Shown here: piece by piece, positions 54,273 through 62,676 of the stretch
How positions within the stretch are numbered: position 1 is the stretch's first letter
Layout of the letters: each line of letters opens with the position of its first letter
Assembly: GCA_964387945.1 (NCBI GenBank)
Contig: CAYLYX010000002.1
Span: forward strand, 416,241-480,240
Origin: Parvicella sp964387945
GTDB lineage: Bacteria; Bacteroidota; Bacteroidia; Flavobacteriales_D; Parvicellaceae
Length of the DNA stretch: 64,000 nucleotides
Reading direction: 5' to 3'
Program-made: the position numbers and the translations under genes
The notes under the pieces: generated by a model
Seen by the model: the letters and a program-made list of their open reading frames with translations, nothing else
What the model was told of the DNA's origin: nothing
Database searches by the model: none

Positions 54273-54751
54273 ATCAACACATCCATGGATTTTATTTTAT
54301 TCTTTAAAAATTTTCTTGCCCGGAAGATGTTAACCTTCACTTGCGATTCATTAATCGCCATAATTTCTGCTATTTCGGCATAACTATATCCTTCATAATC
54401 TCGAAGGGTAATAGCTGTTCGTTGTTTTTCTGGTAGAAGTTGCAACAACTCACTCAGTATTTCCTGCACATCCGAGTAGTGCGACTCGTGCTTCGGTTCA
54501 AAATAACTCACAACCTCCGTTGAGAGTGGCTTGTGCTTTTTGATGTGATCCAGCATGGTACGGTAGGCAGCCGAGAAAATATACGACTTCGCCTTTTCAA
54601 AATTGACCGTTTCAGCTTTCTCCCAAAGCTTAGCAAAAACCTCCTGAACGATATCCTTGCTTTCCTCCTCATTACCCAAGTTTTTGAGAACAAAACGATA
54701 CGCTCCATCTGCATGGAGATCGACACATGAATTATATTCTCTTCGGGTCAT
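54269..54751 (-). CDS. ECF RNA polymerase sigma factor, second locus
   Basis: A 160-residue ECF sigma factor: region 2 (EEESKDIVQEVFAKLWEK, AKSYIFSAAYRTMLDHIK) and region 4 with helix-turn-helix (LPEKQRTAITLRDYEGYSYAEIAEIMAINESQVKVNIFRARK in pieces). The candidate ECF promoter 54775-54800 lies directly upstream. It belongs to the large group of Bacteroidota ECF sigmas whose anti-sigma is a single-pass protein rather than a FecR-type one. Confidence 0.94.
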   Translation of the reverse strand: MTRREYNSCVDLHADGAYRFVLKNLGNEEESKDIVQEVFAKLWEKAETVNFEKAKSYIFSAAYRTMLDHIKKHKPLSTEVVSYFEPKHESHYSDVQEILSELLQLLPEKQRTAITLRDYEGYSYAEIAEIMAINESQVKVNIFRARKFLKNKIKSMDVLI

Positions 54752-54774
54752 TTATGGTTTGGTTCTGTTAGTAT

Positions 54775-54800
54775 GACGATTGAGTGATAAATTTGTTACA
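54775..54800 (-). promoter_or_regulatory. Candidate auto-regulated ECF promoter
   Basis: Minus strand: TGTAAC (54800-54795), a 16-base spacer, then CGTC (54778-54775). It resembles TGCAAC-N15-TGTC at the other ECF operon (40775-40798). Its 24-base distance to the ATG at 54751 is suitable for a promoter of the sigma gene itself. Confidence 0.5.
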
Positions 54801-54836
54801 ACTGATTTAGAAAAAAATTAATTTGGCACCAAATTT

Positions 54837-55349
54837 ATGGAAACAATGAACCTGTCTACAACAGAATTTAAGCTTTTAATAACTGCCGTGCTCGTAGTTG
54901 TTTACATTGTGCTGCGCTTGGCAACGCTGAAACTATTGAAGAAAATCAAAAGCAATTTCCTTTACTCAGAGGGAAGGTATAGGTCTCAAAAGAAGATATT
55001 TTTAATGCTGCTAGGCATTTTGGCAATCATTGCTGCACTCATTATTTGGGGAATAGACAAGTCTCAACTGTTTGTTTTTATCTCTTCGGTACTTACCATT
55101 TTTGGAATTGCCTTTTTTGCGAAATGGTCGATTTTATCCAATATCACGGCTTCTTTTATCTTGTTTTTTAATCACCCCATCAAGATCGGGGATAGGATCT
55201 CTGTTTTGGATAAAGATTTTAATATTGACGGCATCATCAAGGACATTGGCGTGTTCTACCTTTACATTCGAATGGAGAACGATGAAATCATTTCGATCCC
55301 GACCAATATTTTCTTAGATAAGATGATCAAAACCTATGAATCAAAGTAA
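54837..55349 (+). CDS. Short MscS-family mechanosensitive channel domain protein
   Basis: A 170-residue membrane protein with three probable helices (about residues 8-28, 50-70, 74-105). The last is followed by the MscS-type beta domain (FFNHPIKIGDRISVLDKDFNIDG, IIKDIGVFYLYI, DEIISIPTNIF). It ends there, without the C-terminal alpha-beta vestibule of full MscS. ATG at 54837 or 54846 are both possible starts. It probably responds to membrane tension or fixes membrane lipids; activity is unknown. Confidence 0.82.
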   Translation: METMNLSTTEFKLLITAVLVVVYIVLRLATLKLLKKIKSNFLYSEGRYRSQKKIFLMLLGILAIIAALIIWGIDKSQLFVFISSVLTIFGIAFFAKWSILSNITASFILFFNHPIKIGDRISVLDKDFNIDGIIKDIGVFYLYIRMENDEIISIPTNIFLDKMIKTYESK

Positions 55350-55396
55350 GTTAAGACTGGTTTTCTTCGGAAATGGTAAAAAAAGCCGCTAATACA

Positions 55397-55425
55397 TTGT
55401 GTTTTAACTAAAAAAGCTATTTTTG
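55397..55425 (+). promoter_or_regulatory. Promoter for the TPR-protein gene
   Basis: TTG at 55397-55399, an 18-base spacer, then TATTTTTG at 55418-55425, an exact match to TAnnTTTG. The ATG at 55445 lies 19 bases later. Confidence 0.65.
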
Positions 55426-55444
55426 CAAGTCCAAATTTTATGCA

Positions 55445-56197
55445 ATGGCAGAAGAAAAGGTAAATAACGAGGTTGAGCAGACAGAAGAAGCTCCATCTAC
55501 GGATATTAATAGTAACCTGAACAAGGCAAGTATTTTAGATAAGATAGGAGATTTTCTAACTTTAAGAGGGAAGATCATCGGAGGTATTGTTGCGGGTGTA
55601 ATTCTCATCATCCTTGGGTGGTTTGGATACCAAAAGTGGTTTGTGGAGCCAGAAGACATCAGAACTGCTGAGAGCATCTACCAAACAGAGTCACACATTG
55701 TTGATGATCAGAATTGGGAAATGGCCATCAAAGGGGATACAGCTACTGGAGCTTATCCGGGTCTTGAAGCGCAGGCGAAACAATTTGAAGGATATGCTGG
55801 TGGTGACATCGCAACGTATGACCTTGGAGTTGCTTACTTAAACAAAGGAGATGCAGCGAACGCGTTGGCTACTTTCCAGAAGGTTGAGTTTGATGATGAA
55901 AACTTGGCAACGATGACGCTTGGAGCAATGGGTGATGCAAGTTTGAACCTAGGTAAGTACGAAGATGCTATCGACTATTATTCTCAGGCTTACAACAGAA
56001 GACCTAAGAACGAAATGAGTGCACCTCTTTACATGATTAAGTTGGCCAATACGTACGAAATTCAAAAAAAGTATGGAGAGGCAGAGAAGTTGTACAAAGA
56101 TCTTATCGCAAACTTTCCAAATTCTCCATTGAGAACAGAGGCAGAGAAGAACTTAGTTTTTGTTGAGGCAGGAACTTCTATCTACGAGATCAAGTAA
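55445..56197 (+). CDS. Membrane-anchored TPR protein (YfgM/BamD-like architecture)
   Basis: A 250-residue protein with an acidic cytoplasmic N terminus, one transmembrane helix at about residues 46-66 and about four tetratricopeptide repeats (YLNKGDAANALATFQKV, LNLGKYEDAIDYYSQA, YEIQKKYGEAEKLYKDL). The arrangement resembles YfgM or ancillary SecYEG/BAM proteins. It ends 32 bases before ribH, and the two genes are probably co-transcribed in the order found in many Flavobacteriales (recollection, not a search). Role in envelope protein handling is inferred. Confidence 0.86.
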   Translation: MAEEKVNNEVEQTEEAPSTDINSNLNKASILDKIGDFLTLRGKIIGGIVAGVILIILGWFGYQKWFVEPEDIRTAESIYQTESHIVDDQNWEMAIKGDTATGAYPGLEAQAKQFEGYAGGDIATYDLGVAYLNKGDAANALATFQKVEFDDENLATMTLGAMGDASLNLGKYEDAIDYYSQAYNRRPKNEMSAPLYMIKLANTYEIQKKYGEAEKLYKDLIANFPNSPLRTEAEKNLVFVEAGTSIYEIK

Positions 56198-56229
56198 TTA
56201 TTACTTGACCGCATTATCTTTATTTGATT

Positions 56230-56718
56230 ATGGCAACGGAAGGAAAAAACCTTTCTTACTACGATAAGGACTCTATCCCCAATGGGAAGGACATGACTGT
56301 TGGTCTGGTTGTTTCAGAATGGAACGAAAAAATCACAGGTGGTTTGTTAAAAGGTGCGGTTGAAGCACTTACCGACAATGGTGTTCTTGAGGAAAATATC
56401 TTGATTCATTGGGTGCCAGGCTCTTTTGAGTTGGCGCTAGGAGCACAATACCTATTTGAAGAAAAGATGGTAGACGGTGTGGTATGTTTGGGAAGTGTGG
56501 TTCAGGGAGAGACCAAGCATTTTGATTTTGTTTGTCATGGCGCCACGCAGGGAATAATGAACGTAAGCTTAAAGTATAATAAACCAGCAATTTTTGGTTT
56601 GTTAACAGATAATACCATGCAGCAAGCGATTGATCGATCGGGAGGAAAGTATGGAAATAAAGGAATTGAATGTGCAATTGCCTGTATGAAGATGATTGCG
56701 TTAAAAAGAAAGCTCTAA
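56230..56718 (+). CDS. ribH: 6,7-dimethyl-8-ribityllumazine synthase
   Basis: A 162-residue RibH that joins 3,4-dihydroxy-2-butanone phosphate and the ribityl pyrimidine in the penultimate step of riboflavin synthesis. Motifs: GLVVSEWNEKITGGLLKGA near the N terminus, VPGSFELALGAQY, GSVVQGETKHFDFVCHGATQG and FGLLTDNTMQQAIDRSGG. The chain usually forms a 60-mer or a pentamer. ATG at 56230 starts MATEGK; the upstream frame to 56224 has an extra MI. No FMN riboswitch was seen upstream, so regulation is probably through the TPR-gene promoter. Confidence 0.97.
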   Translation: MATEGKNLSYYDKDSIPNGKDMTVGLVVSEWNEKITGGLLKGAVEALTDNGVLEENILIHWVPGSFELALGAQYLFEEKMVDGVVCLGSVVQGETKHFDFVCHGATQGIMNVSLKYNKPAIFGLLTDNTMQQAIDRSGGKYGNKGIECAIACMKMIALKRKL

Positions 56719-56724
56719 AGAGGA

Positions 56725-57288
56725 ATGAAGGGAAAGATTGTAGTAGTAGACTGTGGAAGTTCTAAGGTGCCCGATATCGAAAAGTGCCTTGAGGAACTGA
56801 ATGCAGATACCCAAACAATCCACTGGAAGGACATTGATGCATCTATTCTTACGGCTAGAGGTGTAGTGATTAGTGGAAACCCAGCGTTGCTGACGGAGGA
56901 AGGTTACGAGCATTATTTACCCCAATTTGATTTTGTGCAGCACTGTGACTTTCCGGTGTTAGGAATTTGTTTTGGACATCAAATCATTGGAATGGTACAC
57001 GGAGCTAAGGTTTCAAAAGGAAAAGAGGTGCGTGGAGTAGAAACCATCCATATCGAAGACTCTTCTGTACTTTTTAATGATATCAAAGGAGACTTTTTGA
57101 TGGGTCAGGACCATGCTGAGGAAATTGATTTACCTGAGAATTTTAAGTTAATTGCTTCATCAGAAAGCTGTCTTAACGAAGCGATGCAACACAAGTTCAA
57201 ACCCATTTTTGGAGTACAGTTTCACCCAGAAGTGAGCGGTGTGCAAGGACTGATGTTGTTGAAAAACTTCGTTAAAACTTGTAACTAG
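56725..57288 (+). CDS. Class I glutamine amidotransferase-like protein
   Basis: A 187-residue class I glutamine amidotransferase domain: KIVVVDCGSSKVPDI at the N terminus, the nucleophile elbow GICFGHQ and the catalytic His-Glu in QFHPEVSG. The fold matches the GATase subunit of GMP synthase, but the synthetase domain is missing, so its acceptor is unknown. It lies 6 bases after ribH, a placement that suggests co-expression more than a shared pathway. Length is normal for a free-standing amidotransferase. Confidence 0.85.
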   Translation: MKGKIVVVDCGSSKVPDIEKCLEELNADTQTIHWKDIDASILTARGVVISGNPALLTEEGYEHYLPQFDFVQHCDFPVLGICFGHQIIGMVHGAKVSKGKEVRGVETIHIEDSSVLFNDIKGDFLMGQDHAEEIDLPENFKLIASSESCLNEAMQHKFKPIFGVQFHPEVSGVQGLMLLKNFVKTCN

Positions 57289-57294
57289 TCCTCG

Positions 57295-57324
57295 TTGAAT
57301 TGCCTCTCATAAGTCTGATATTTG
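57295..57324 (+). promoter_or_regulatory. Candidate promoter of spmA-spmB-like gene
   Basis: TTG at 57295-57297, 19 bases, then GATATTTG at 57317-57324 (one mismatch to TAnnTTTG). The ATG follows at 57332. Confidence 0.4.
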
Positions 57325-57331
57325 CTGTCAG

Positions 57332-58873
57332 ATGGTACTCAATTATATCTGGATCGCTTTTTTTCTGATTGCACTTGTTGTAGCTCTGATAAAGACATTT
57401 CTTGGAGACTTAGAGGTCTTTGGAGCCATTGTGCAAGCTACTTTTGATAGCGCTGAACTCTCTTTTGAATTGGCTTTGGGATTGGTTGGTGTGTTATGCC
57501 TTTGGATGGGAATTATGAAAGTGGGTGAGAAAGGTGGAGCAATTGGAGCCATGTCAAAGTTGATCAACCCTTTTTTTAGTAAACTTTTTCCTGAGGTTCC
57601 AGAAGACCATCCTGCAAGAGGGTCTATGCTAATGAATTTTGCCGCCAATATGCTTGGGCTGGATAATGCCGCAACACCCGCTGGATTGAAGGCAATGAAT
57701 GAACTGCAGGAACTCAACCCCAAAAAAGATACAGCAAGCAATGCTCAAATCATGTTTCTGGTGTTGAATACATCTGGTCTGACATTGATTCCCGTCACCA
57801 TCATGAACTACAGAAATACATTTGGGGCTGAGAACCCAGCAGATGTGTTTTTGCCCATTTTGATAAGCACCTTTATAGCCTCTCTTTTTGGTTTGATTAT
57901 TACTTCGATCTATCAACGAATTAATTTGTTAAACAAAACGGTTTTGGGCTACTTGGGAGTTATGTCTGTGGTCGTTTTCGGGATGCTTTATTATTTCTCT
58001 GGACTGGATGCGCAAACGCTTAAAGAGCAATCGTCATTGTTGAGTAATATCGTGCTGTACGGAATCATTTGTGTCTTTATTGTCATGGCTTTAATCAAAA
58101 GGGTGAATGTATATGAATCCTTTGTTGAGGGGGCTAAGGGAGGGTTTGAAATTGCCGTAAAAATCATCCCTTTTTTGGTAGCAATACTTGTTTCCATTGC
58201 GGTTTTTAGAGCATCTGGCGCGATGGATTACCTTTCTGATGGGTTGAAGTGGTTCTTTAGTTTATTCGTAGATGACACTAAATTTGTAGATGCGATTCCA
58301 ACGGCAATAATGAGACCGCTTAGTGGTTCAGGTGCTAGAGGAATGATGATTTCTTCGTGGAGTGAGTTTGGTGTAGATAGCTTTGTAGGAAGGTTGACTG
58401 CCACAATGCAGGGTGCAACAGATACAACCTTTTATATCATCGCAGTTTATTTTGGTTCTGTAGCCATAAAAAAGACGAGGTATGCCGTAAAAGTGGGTCT
58501 ACTTGCAGATCTGGGAGGGGTGATTGCTGCCATACTTGTGTGTTCCCTATTTTTTAAGGGTGATGGCACTAAGATTTCAAGTTTTGATAAAGCTGAGATA
58601 TTAGCCAAACATTGGGTGCACGAGGAGGTTGATGTGTTACAAAAGTATTTCACAGATGAAGTTGTACTTTTAGATCAGTCACTTGATACCATAGCATCTG
58701 GTCCAGAAAATATCTTAGAATTCGAGCCAGGAAAAAACCTCGAGTTGATTCATATTGTGGAAAGCGAAGAAAAAGTGTTGTTTAAACTTTCCGATGGAGA
58801 GACCAAATATTCCTACAGTATCGAGTTCGAGAACTCCAAAATCAATCGGGTAATTTACAATGGAGATTATTAG
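57332..58873 (+). CDS. Fused SpmA-SpmB membrane protein with NTF2-like tail
   Basis: A 513-residue protein. Residues 1-205 resemble SpmA (ANMLGLDNAATPAGLKAM is diagnostic), and residues 235-415 resemble SpmB (GAKGGFEIAVKIIPFLVAIL, SGARGMMISSW, QGATDTTFYIIAVYFG). Both are nucleoside-recognition (Gate) domain membrane proteins that are separate genes in sporulating Firmicutes; here they form one chain, as in many non-sporulating Gram-negatives. From about 418 to the end is a soluble NTF2/SnoaL-like tail (ILAKHWVHEEVDVLQKYFTDEVVLLD in pieces). Transport role unproven. Confidence 0.88.
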   Translation: MVLNYIWIAFFLIALVVALIKTFLGDLEVFGAIVQATFDSAELSFELALGLVGVLCLWMGIMKVGEKGGAIGAMSKLINPFFSKLFPEVPEDHPARGSMLMNFAANMLGLDNAATPAGLKAMNELQELNPKKDTASNAQIMFLVLNTSGLTLIPVTIMNYRNTFGAENPADVFLPILISTFIASLFGLIITSIYQRINLLNKTVLGYLGVMSVVVFGMLYYFSGLDAQTLKEQSSLLSNIVLYGIICVFIVMALIKRVNVYESFVEGAKGGFEIAVKIIPFLVAILVSIAVFRASGAMDYLSDGLKWFFSLFVDDTKFVDAIPTAIMRPLSGSGARGMMISSWSEFGVDSFVGRLTATMQGATDTTFYIIAVYFGSVAIKKTRYAVKVGLLADLGGVIAAILVCSLFFKGDGTKISSFDKAEILAKHWVHEEVDVLQKYFTDEVVLLDQSLDTIASGPENILEFEPGKNLELIHIVESEEKVLFKLSDGETKYSYSIEFENSKINRVIYNGDY

Positions 58874-59772
58874 TAAATCTTCAACTCATACCTCTCCTCA
58901 AAACCTTCTATACCTTGCAACCCACCTGTATGGGTCAATACAATAGTAGCTCCTTTGGGAAAATGTCCTTTCTTCAGCAAATCAAAAACAGCAAAAAACT
59001 GTTTCCCAGTATAGATGGGATCTAGTTTTATTCCCGTTTCTCCATAGAACCACTGCATAAACGAAATCAGCTCGGGTTGATACTTGGCGTAACCACCAAA
59101 ATGATAGTCGGTTTGTACCTCAAAAGAGCCCACATGAGATGGAGAGAATCGCTGTACTTCTTTTGAAATAAAATCTGCCGCTTTAAGCACCTGAACACCC
59201 ACCGCTTTTTGGTGGGGTAGAAGTTTTCGCACCATTCCCGCTAGTGTAGCTCCTGTGCCACAATCCACCGTTATAAAATCAAAGTCAATTTCTTGCTGAC
59301 ATTCTGTTACAATATCCTCGCAACCCTTAACACCCAATGCATTAGCGCCACCTTCTGGGATGAGATATGCCGCTGGAAACTGCTTGCGAAGAGCTGCTAG
59401 GTAATCTTCTTCATTTCTTCGTTTATAGGTACTACGTGAAACATGAATCAGCTTCATACCGAACTCAGACGCTTGTTGGAGTGTTGTACTTGGAATGCGG
59501 GGAGCTTCCCCTCTAATGATACCGATGGAGTCCATGTTTTTCTTTTTACACAAATAGGCAGTGGCAGCAATGTGATTGGAATGAGCGCCACCAAATGTAA
59601 GCACCTGTTTAAACCCTTGGCTAATCAAGTCATCAAGGTTATACCTAAGTTTGCGATACTTGTTTCCGCTTATGACCAGGTGGATCAAGTCGTCTCGCTT
59701 TACCCATAAGTTGGCACCAAGGGCGTTGCAAAGCGATTGCGGTAGTTTCTGTAAAGGAGAGGGTATTTGCAT
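58870..59772 (-). CDS. PLP-dependent D-cysteine desulfhydrase/ACC-deaminase-like enzyme
   Basis: A 300-residue fold-type II PLP enzyme. It starts SPLQKLPQSLCNALGANLWVKRDDL in pieces; the PLP lysine is in SGNKYRKLRYN, and the glycine-rich phosphate loop is DCGTGATLAGM. It matches the DcyD/ACC deaminase family, which opens D-cysteine or 1-aminocyclopropane-1-carboxylate; which one cannot be told. ATG at 59772 is the family-like start; the frame continues to 59799. The stop overlaps that of the convergent SpmAB gene by 4 bases. Confidence 0.88.
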   Translation of the reverse strand: MQIPSPLQKLPQSLCNALGANLWVKRDDLIHLVISGNKYRKLRYNLDDLISQGFKQVLTFGGAHSNHIAATAYLCKKKNMDSIGIIRGEAPRIPSTTLQQASEFGMKLIHVSRSTYKRRNEEDYLAALRKQFPAAYLIPEGGANALGVKGCEDIVTECQQEIDFDFITVDCGTGATLAGMVRKLLPHQKAVGVQVLKAADFISKEVQRFSPSHVGSFEVQTDYHFGGYAKYQPELISFMQWFYGETGIKLDPIYTGKQFFAVFDLLKKGHFPKGATIVLTHTGGLQGIEGFEERYELKIY

Positions 59773-59840
59773 AAAGCAATCAACACTTATTCTGATCAAC
59801 GAAGGTAACTATTGTTTTTACGATGGCGATACTCCTACCC

Positions 59841-61349
59841 TCAACTGTCAGAACATTCTAGTACGAAAGTTGTGCCTTTTTTACTGGATACACTTAGATC
59901 CCCATCCAACTGTTCTACCAATGAACAAACCAATTCGAGACCCAAAGAGTCAGTTTGACGAAAATCAAAACCTTGTGGAAGTCCCTTTCCGTTGTCAGAA
60001 ATGGTGAGTTTAGTTCGCTGGTTTTTAAGTTCAACGGAGATGTCAATCTGAGGATCAGCGATGTCACTGCCTTCAAAGGCATGTTTGATGGAGTTGGTAA
60101 CCAGTTCATTGATAATCAGACCACATGGAATGGCTTTTTCAATCGGAACCTTTGATTGGTCAACATTGTCGTGGTGAAGAAGAATTTTCACCTCTGTTCC
60201 ATAGCTGTCTTGTGGCAGATTAACGATGGAAGCGATGTACTCCGTAAAGTTGGCGTGTTGCACGTCATCAGATTTATAGAGTTTTTCATGAACCATGGCA
60301 ATGGCCTTGATTCGGTTTCGCATGTCGTTAAACTTAGTTTGAGAGTCATCATCTTCAAAGTACTGCGATTGCAGGTTGAGCAGACTGGAAATGATTTGCA
60401 AGTTGTTCTTTACACGATGGTGAACTTCTTGCAATAGCATTGTTTTCTCTTCCAAGGAATTGACTAACTCTTGTTCTACTTGCTTGCGTTCAAAAAACTT
60501 GGGAACATCATAAGTTGCTGAGTTTTCATTGCCCGCCTCCTCTTTATCCAAGTACTCATGAATCTTCTTTGGATGCGCCATTACAAATTGACAACAATCA
60601 TCTCCTTTTGCTTTGCACTTTACTTCAACTGCTGTCAATGGTACTCCAAAACTCTCCTCACACCAACCCGAGGAATACCCGGCATTCATAATGCAAACAG
60701 GAACATCTGATTTCCGACCTTTCTTGATCCAGGCATCTGCTTCAAAAGAATGTGGGTGAGTGTATTTTAGATAGAAATTTTCGTCAGGTGTCGGACGACC
60801 TTCAATGATATCTACGAACGCCCATCCGCTATGAGCGAAATGTACAGGGCCGGCAGATAATTTAGAAACAGGGTCTTTTAAGTTAAGCTTTCGATGAAAC
60901 TCTTTGGCGTCTTCCAGTCCAATCACATGACTAATATCAAACAAAAAGTTTTGTCCAATTTTAGTCGCTTCTTTTTGTCCTTTATCTGCGTACAATTGCA
61001 AAATGGTTTCAAAAAAATCGATTGAGAGGGAGGATGCACGCAATAAGACATAACGTTCGTTACCAATTGAAATGTGAGCACTTTCTGGATCAAACTTAAT
61101 TTTACTAAAATAATCTCCTACCAATTTTTGAGCTTCATTGAACGGCTCAGAAAATTCATCGGGAAAGCCAACTGTTTTTGAGGGAGACAATTCTTCCTTT
61201 TTTGCTTGTAGCTGACTTAGTTCTTTCTTGAGTTCAGCGATTCTATTATTTATTTCGTCTAAGTTATTCAGGCGTTTGTGGGTTGAGATAAAAAGTAAAG
61301 GTATTAAAAAACGCCATGTTTTTTGTGGCAAACTCCAAACAATTGACAT
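59841..61349 (-). CDS. Soluble XylR_N/V4R-sensor histidine kinase (HisKA_2)
   Basis: A 502-residue kinase with a short coiled coil (about residues 30-55), an XylR_N-type domain and a V4R domain (about 75-260; YSSGWCEESFGVPLTAVEVKCKAKGDDCCQFVMAHP in pieces, with conserved Cys), then HisKA_2 with HHRVKNNLQIISSLLNLQS and HATPase_c (NELVTNSIKHAF, DNGKGLP, GLELVCSL). XylR_N/V4R pairs sense small hydrophobic ligands or thiols in other proteins. ATG at 61349 is the only ATG near the start; the first 25 residues are hydrophobic and may not be translated. Partner: the divergent kinase. Confidence 0.88.
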   Translation of the reverse strand: MSIVWSLPQKTWRFLIPLLFISTHKRLNNLDEINNRIAELKKELSQLQAKKEELSPSKTVGFPDEFSEPFNEAQKLVGDYFSKIKFDPESAHISIGNERYVLLRASSLSIDFFETILQLYADKGQKEATKIGQNFLFDISHVIGLEDAKEFHRKLNLKDPVSKLSAGPVHFAHSGWAFVDIIEGRPTPDENFYLKYTHPHSFEADAWIKKGRKSDVPVCIMNAGYSSGWCEESFGVPLTAVEVKCKAKGDDCCQFVMAHPKKIHEYLDKEEAGNENSATYDVPKFFERKQVEQELVNSLEEKTMLLQEVHHRVKNNLQIISSLLNLQSQYFEDDDSQTKFNDMRNRIKAIAMVHEKLYKSDDVQHANFTEYIASIVNLPQDSYGTEVKILLHHDNVDQSKVPIEKAIPCGLIINELVTNSIKHAFEGSDIADPQIDISVELKNQRTKLTISDNGKGLPQGFDFRQTDSLGLELVCSLVEQLDGDLSVSSKKGTTFVLECSDS

Positions 61350-61366
61350 AAAAAATTGAATGCATC

Positions 61367-62590
61367 TTGGTATCTTTGAGTATTACCAGTCGATCGTACA
61401 TAGAACAATTGGAGCGAAAAGCTCGCTTTCTCGAGGTAATCAACTCTTTTGCTTCAGAACTCATGAAAGCAAATACAGTGGATGAAGTGGTCTGGACGAT
61501 CGCTAAACAGGCCATTGGAAAAATGGGTTACCTAGATTGTATTGTCTATCTCTTGGATGAGCAAAAACAGGTTCTCATTCAAAGGGCAGCTCATGGTCCT
61601 AAGAATCCAGTAGCTTTTGATATCGATAACCCAATTAGACTTGAGTTGGGTCAGGGAATTTGTGGTAATGTGGCACTGACGGGTAGGGCTGAAATTGTCA
61701 ACGATACTCGAAATGACAGTAGGTATCACGTGGATGATCAAAGCAGACTATCCGAGATTACTGTGCCCATCGTCTTAAATGACGAAGTGATTGGGGTCAT
61801 TGATTCAGAGCACCCAGCAAGTGGTTTTTATTCGGAAGAAGATCTCAAAATTTTAACGACCATTGCTTCTATGGCAGCAACAAAAATTGATCAGGCAAGG
61901 ATTAAGGAAAACCTAGAACTAATAGTTCAGGAAAAAACGAATGAATTGTCAAAAAACTATGAGAAGCTCCAAGATAGCTACGCGGAAATTATTAAAAACA
62001 ACAAAGAAAAGGAGACGTTGTTAAAAGAGATTCACCATCGTGTAAAGAACAACTTGCAAGTTATTTCTAGCCTTCTAAACTTACAATCTGGGCTTACGGA
62101 TGACCAAAAAATTAAGGAGGTTTTTGACGATTCGAAGAACAGAATAGCTTCAATGGCAGCGATTCATGAACAACTTTACGAAAAAGATAATTTATCGGAG
62201 ATTGATGCCCGAAAATATGTTGCGGACATCACTCAAAACTTGATTCGGTCATATGCTTCTGACAATAACTTGAATCTTCATCTCGACTTAGAAGCACTTC
62301 AAATTGATCTCGAAAAAAGTGTTCCGTTAGGACTCATATTGAACGAGTTGATTGTGAATGTTTTGAAGCATGCCTTTCCTAAGGGGTATGGAAAATTGGA
62401 GGTAAGTTTAAAAAGTAACGAAGGAAAAACGATCCTTACGGTAAAAGATGATGGTATTGGCTTTGACGTCTCGAAGAAGCGAAATTCACTAGGAGTTGAG
62501 TTGGTCTATTTGCTGGCAGAGCAACTAGGAGGGGAAACCTTCTTTTCCTCTGGGCAAAGCGGAACGAAATGCGAAGTTATTTTTCTGTAA
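61367..62590 (+). CDS. GAF-domain histidine kinase (HisKA_2), divergent partner
   Basis: A 407-residue cytoplasmic kinase: N-terminal coiled coil, GAF domain (about residues 25-185; GYLDCIVYLLDEQKQVL, GQGICGNVALTGRAEIVNDT, VGVIDSEHP-like GVIDSEHP), coiled coil (about 188-225), HisKA_2 (IHHRVKNNLQVISSLLNLQS, with the phospho-acceptor His) and HATPase_c (NELIVNVLKHAF, DDGIGFDV, GVELVYLLAEQL). The frame opens with TTG at 61367, and TATCTTTG at 61371-61378 is a -7 box inside that frame, so the real start may lie downstream (for example TTG at 61409). No response regulator is adjacent. Confidence 0.86.
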   Translation: MVSLSITSRSYIEQLERKARFLEVINSFASELMKANTVDEVVWTIAKQAIGKMGYLDCIVYLLDEQKQVLIQRAAHGPKNPVAFDIDNPIRLELGQGICGNVALTGRAEIVNDTRNDSRYHVDDQSRLSEITVPIVLNDEVIGVIDSEHPASGFYSEEDLKILTTIASMAATKIDQARIKENLELIVQEKTNELSKNYEKLQDSYAEIIKNNKEKETLLKEIHHRVKNNLQVISSLLNLQSGLTDDQKIKEVFDDSKNRIASMAAIHEQLYEKDNLSEIDARKYVADITQNLIRSYASDNNLNLHLDLEALQIDLEKSVPLGLILNELIVNVLKHAFPKGYGKLEVSLKSNEGKTILTVKDDGIGFDVSKKRNSLGVELVYLLAEQLGGETFFSSGQSGTKCEVIFL

Positions 62591-62676
62591 GAACAATGTC
62601 AGTAGGGTATGCAAGCNNNNNNNNNNGGCTATGAAAAGTGCGGAATTGAGAAGCGATAGTTCTCAATTGAGCACGC
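62591..62676. other. Intergenic region with an assembly gap and a strong hairpin
   Basis: 86 bases with no gene. It holds the N run and a perfect 9-bp inverted repeat AATTGAGAA (62644-62652) / TTCTCAATT (62660-62668) with a 7-base loop, then the palindrome CACGCGTG starting at 62672. There is no T tract, so a plain terminator is unlikely. It is the junction between the ordinary chromosome and the cassette-like segment. Confidence 0.6.
62617..62626. other. Assembly gap (10 N)
   Basis: Ten N bases. The true distance between the kinase gene and the cassette-like segment is unknown, and even the linkage rests on scaffolding. Confidence 0.99.
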
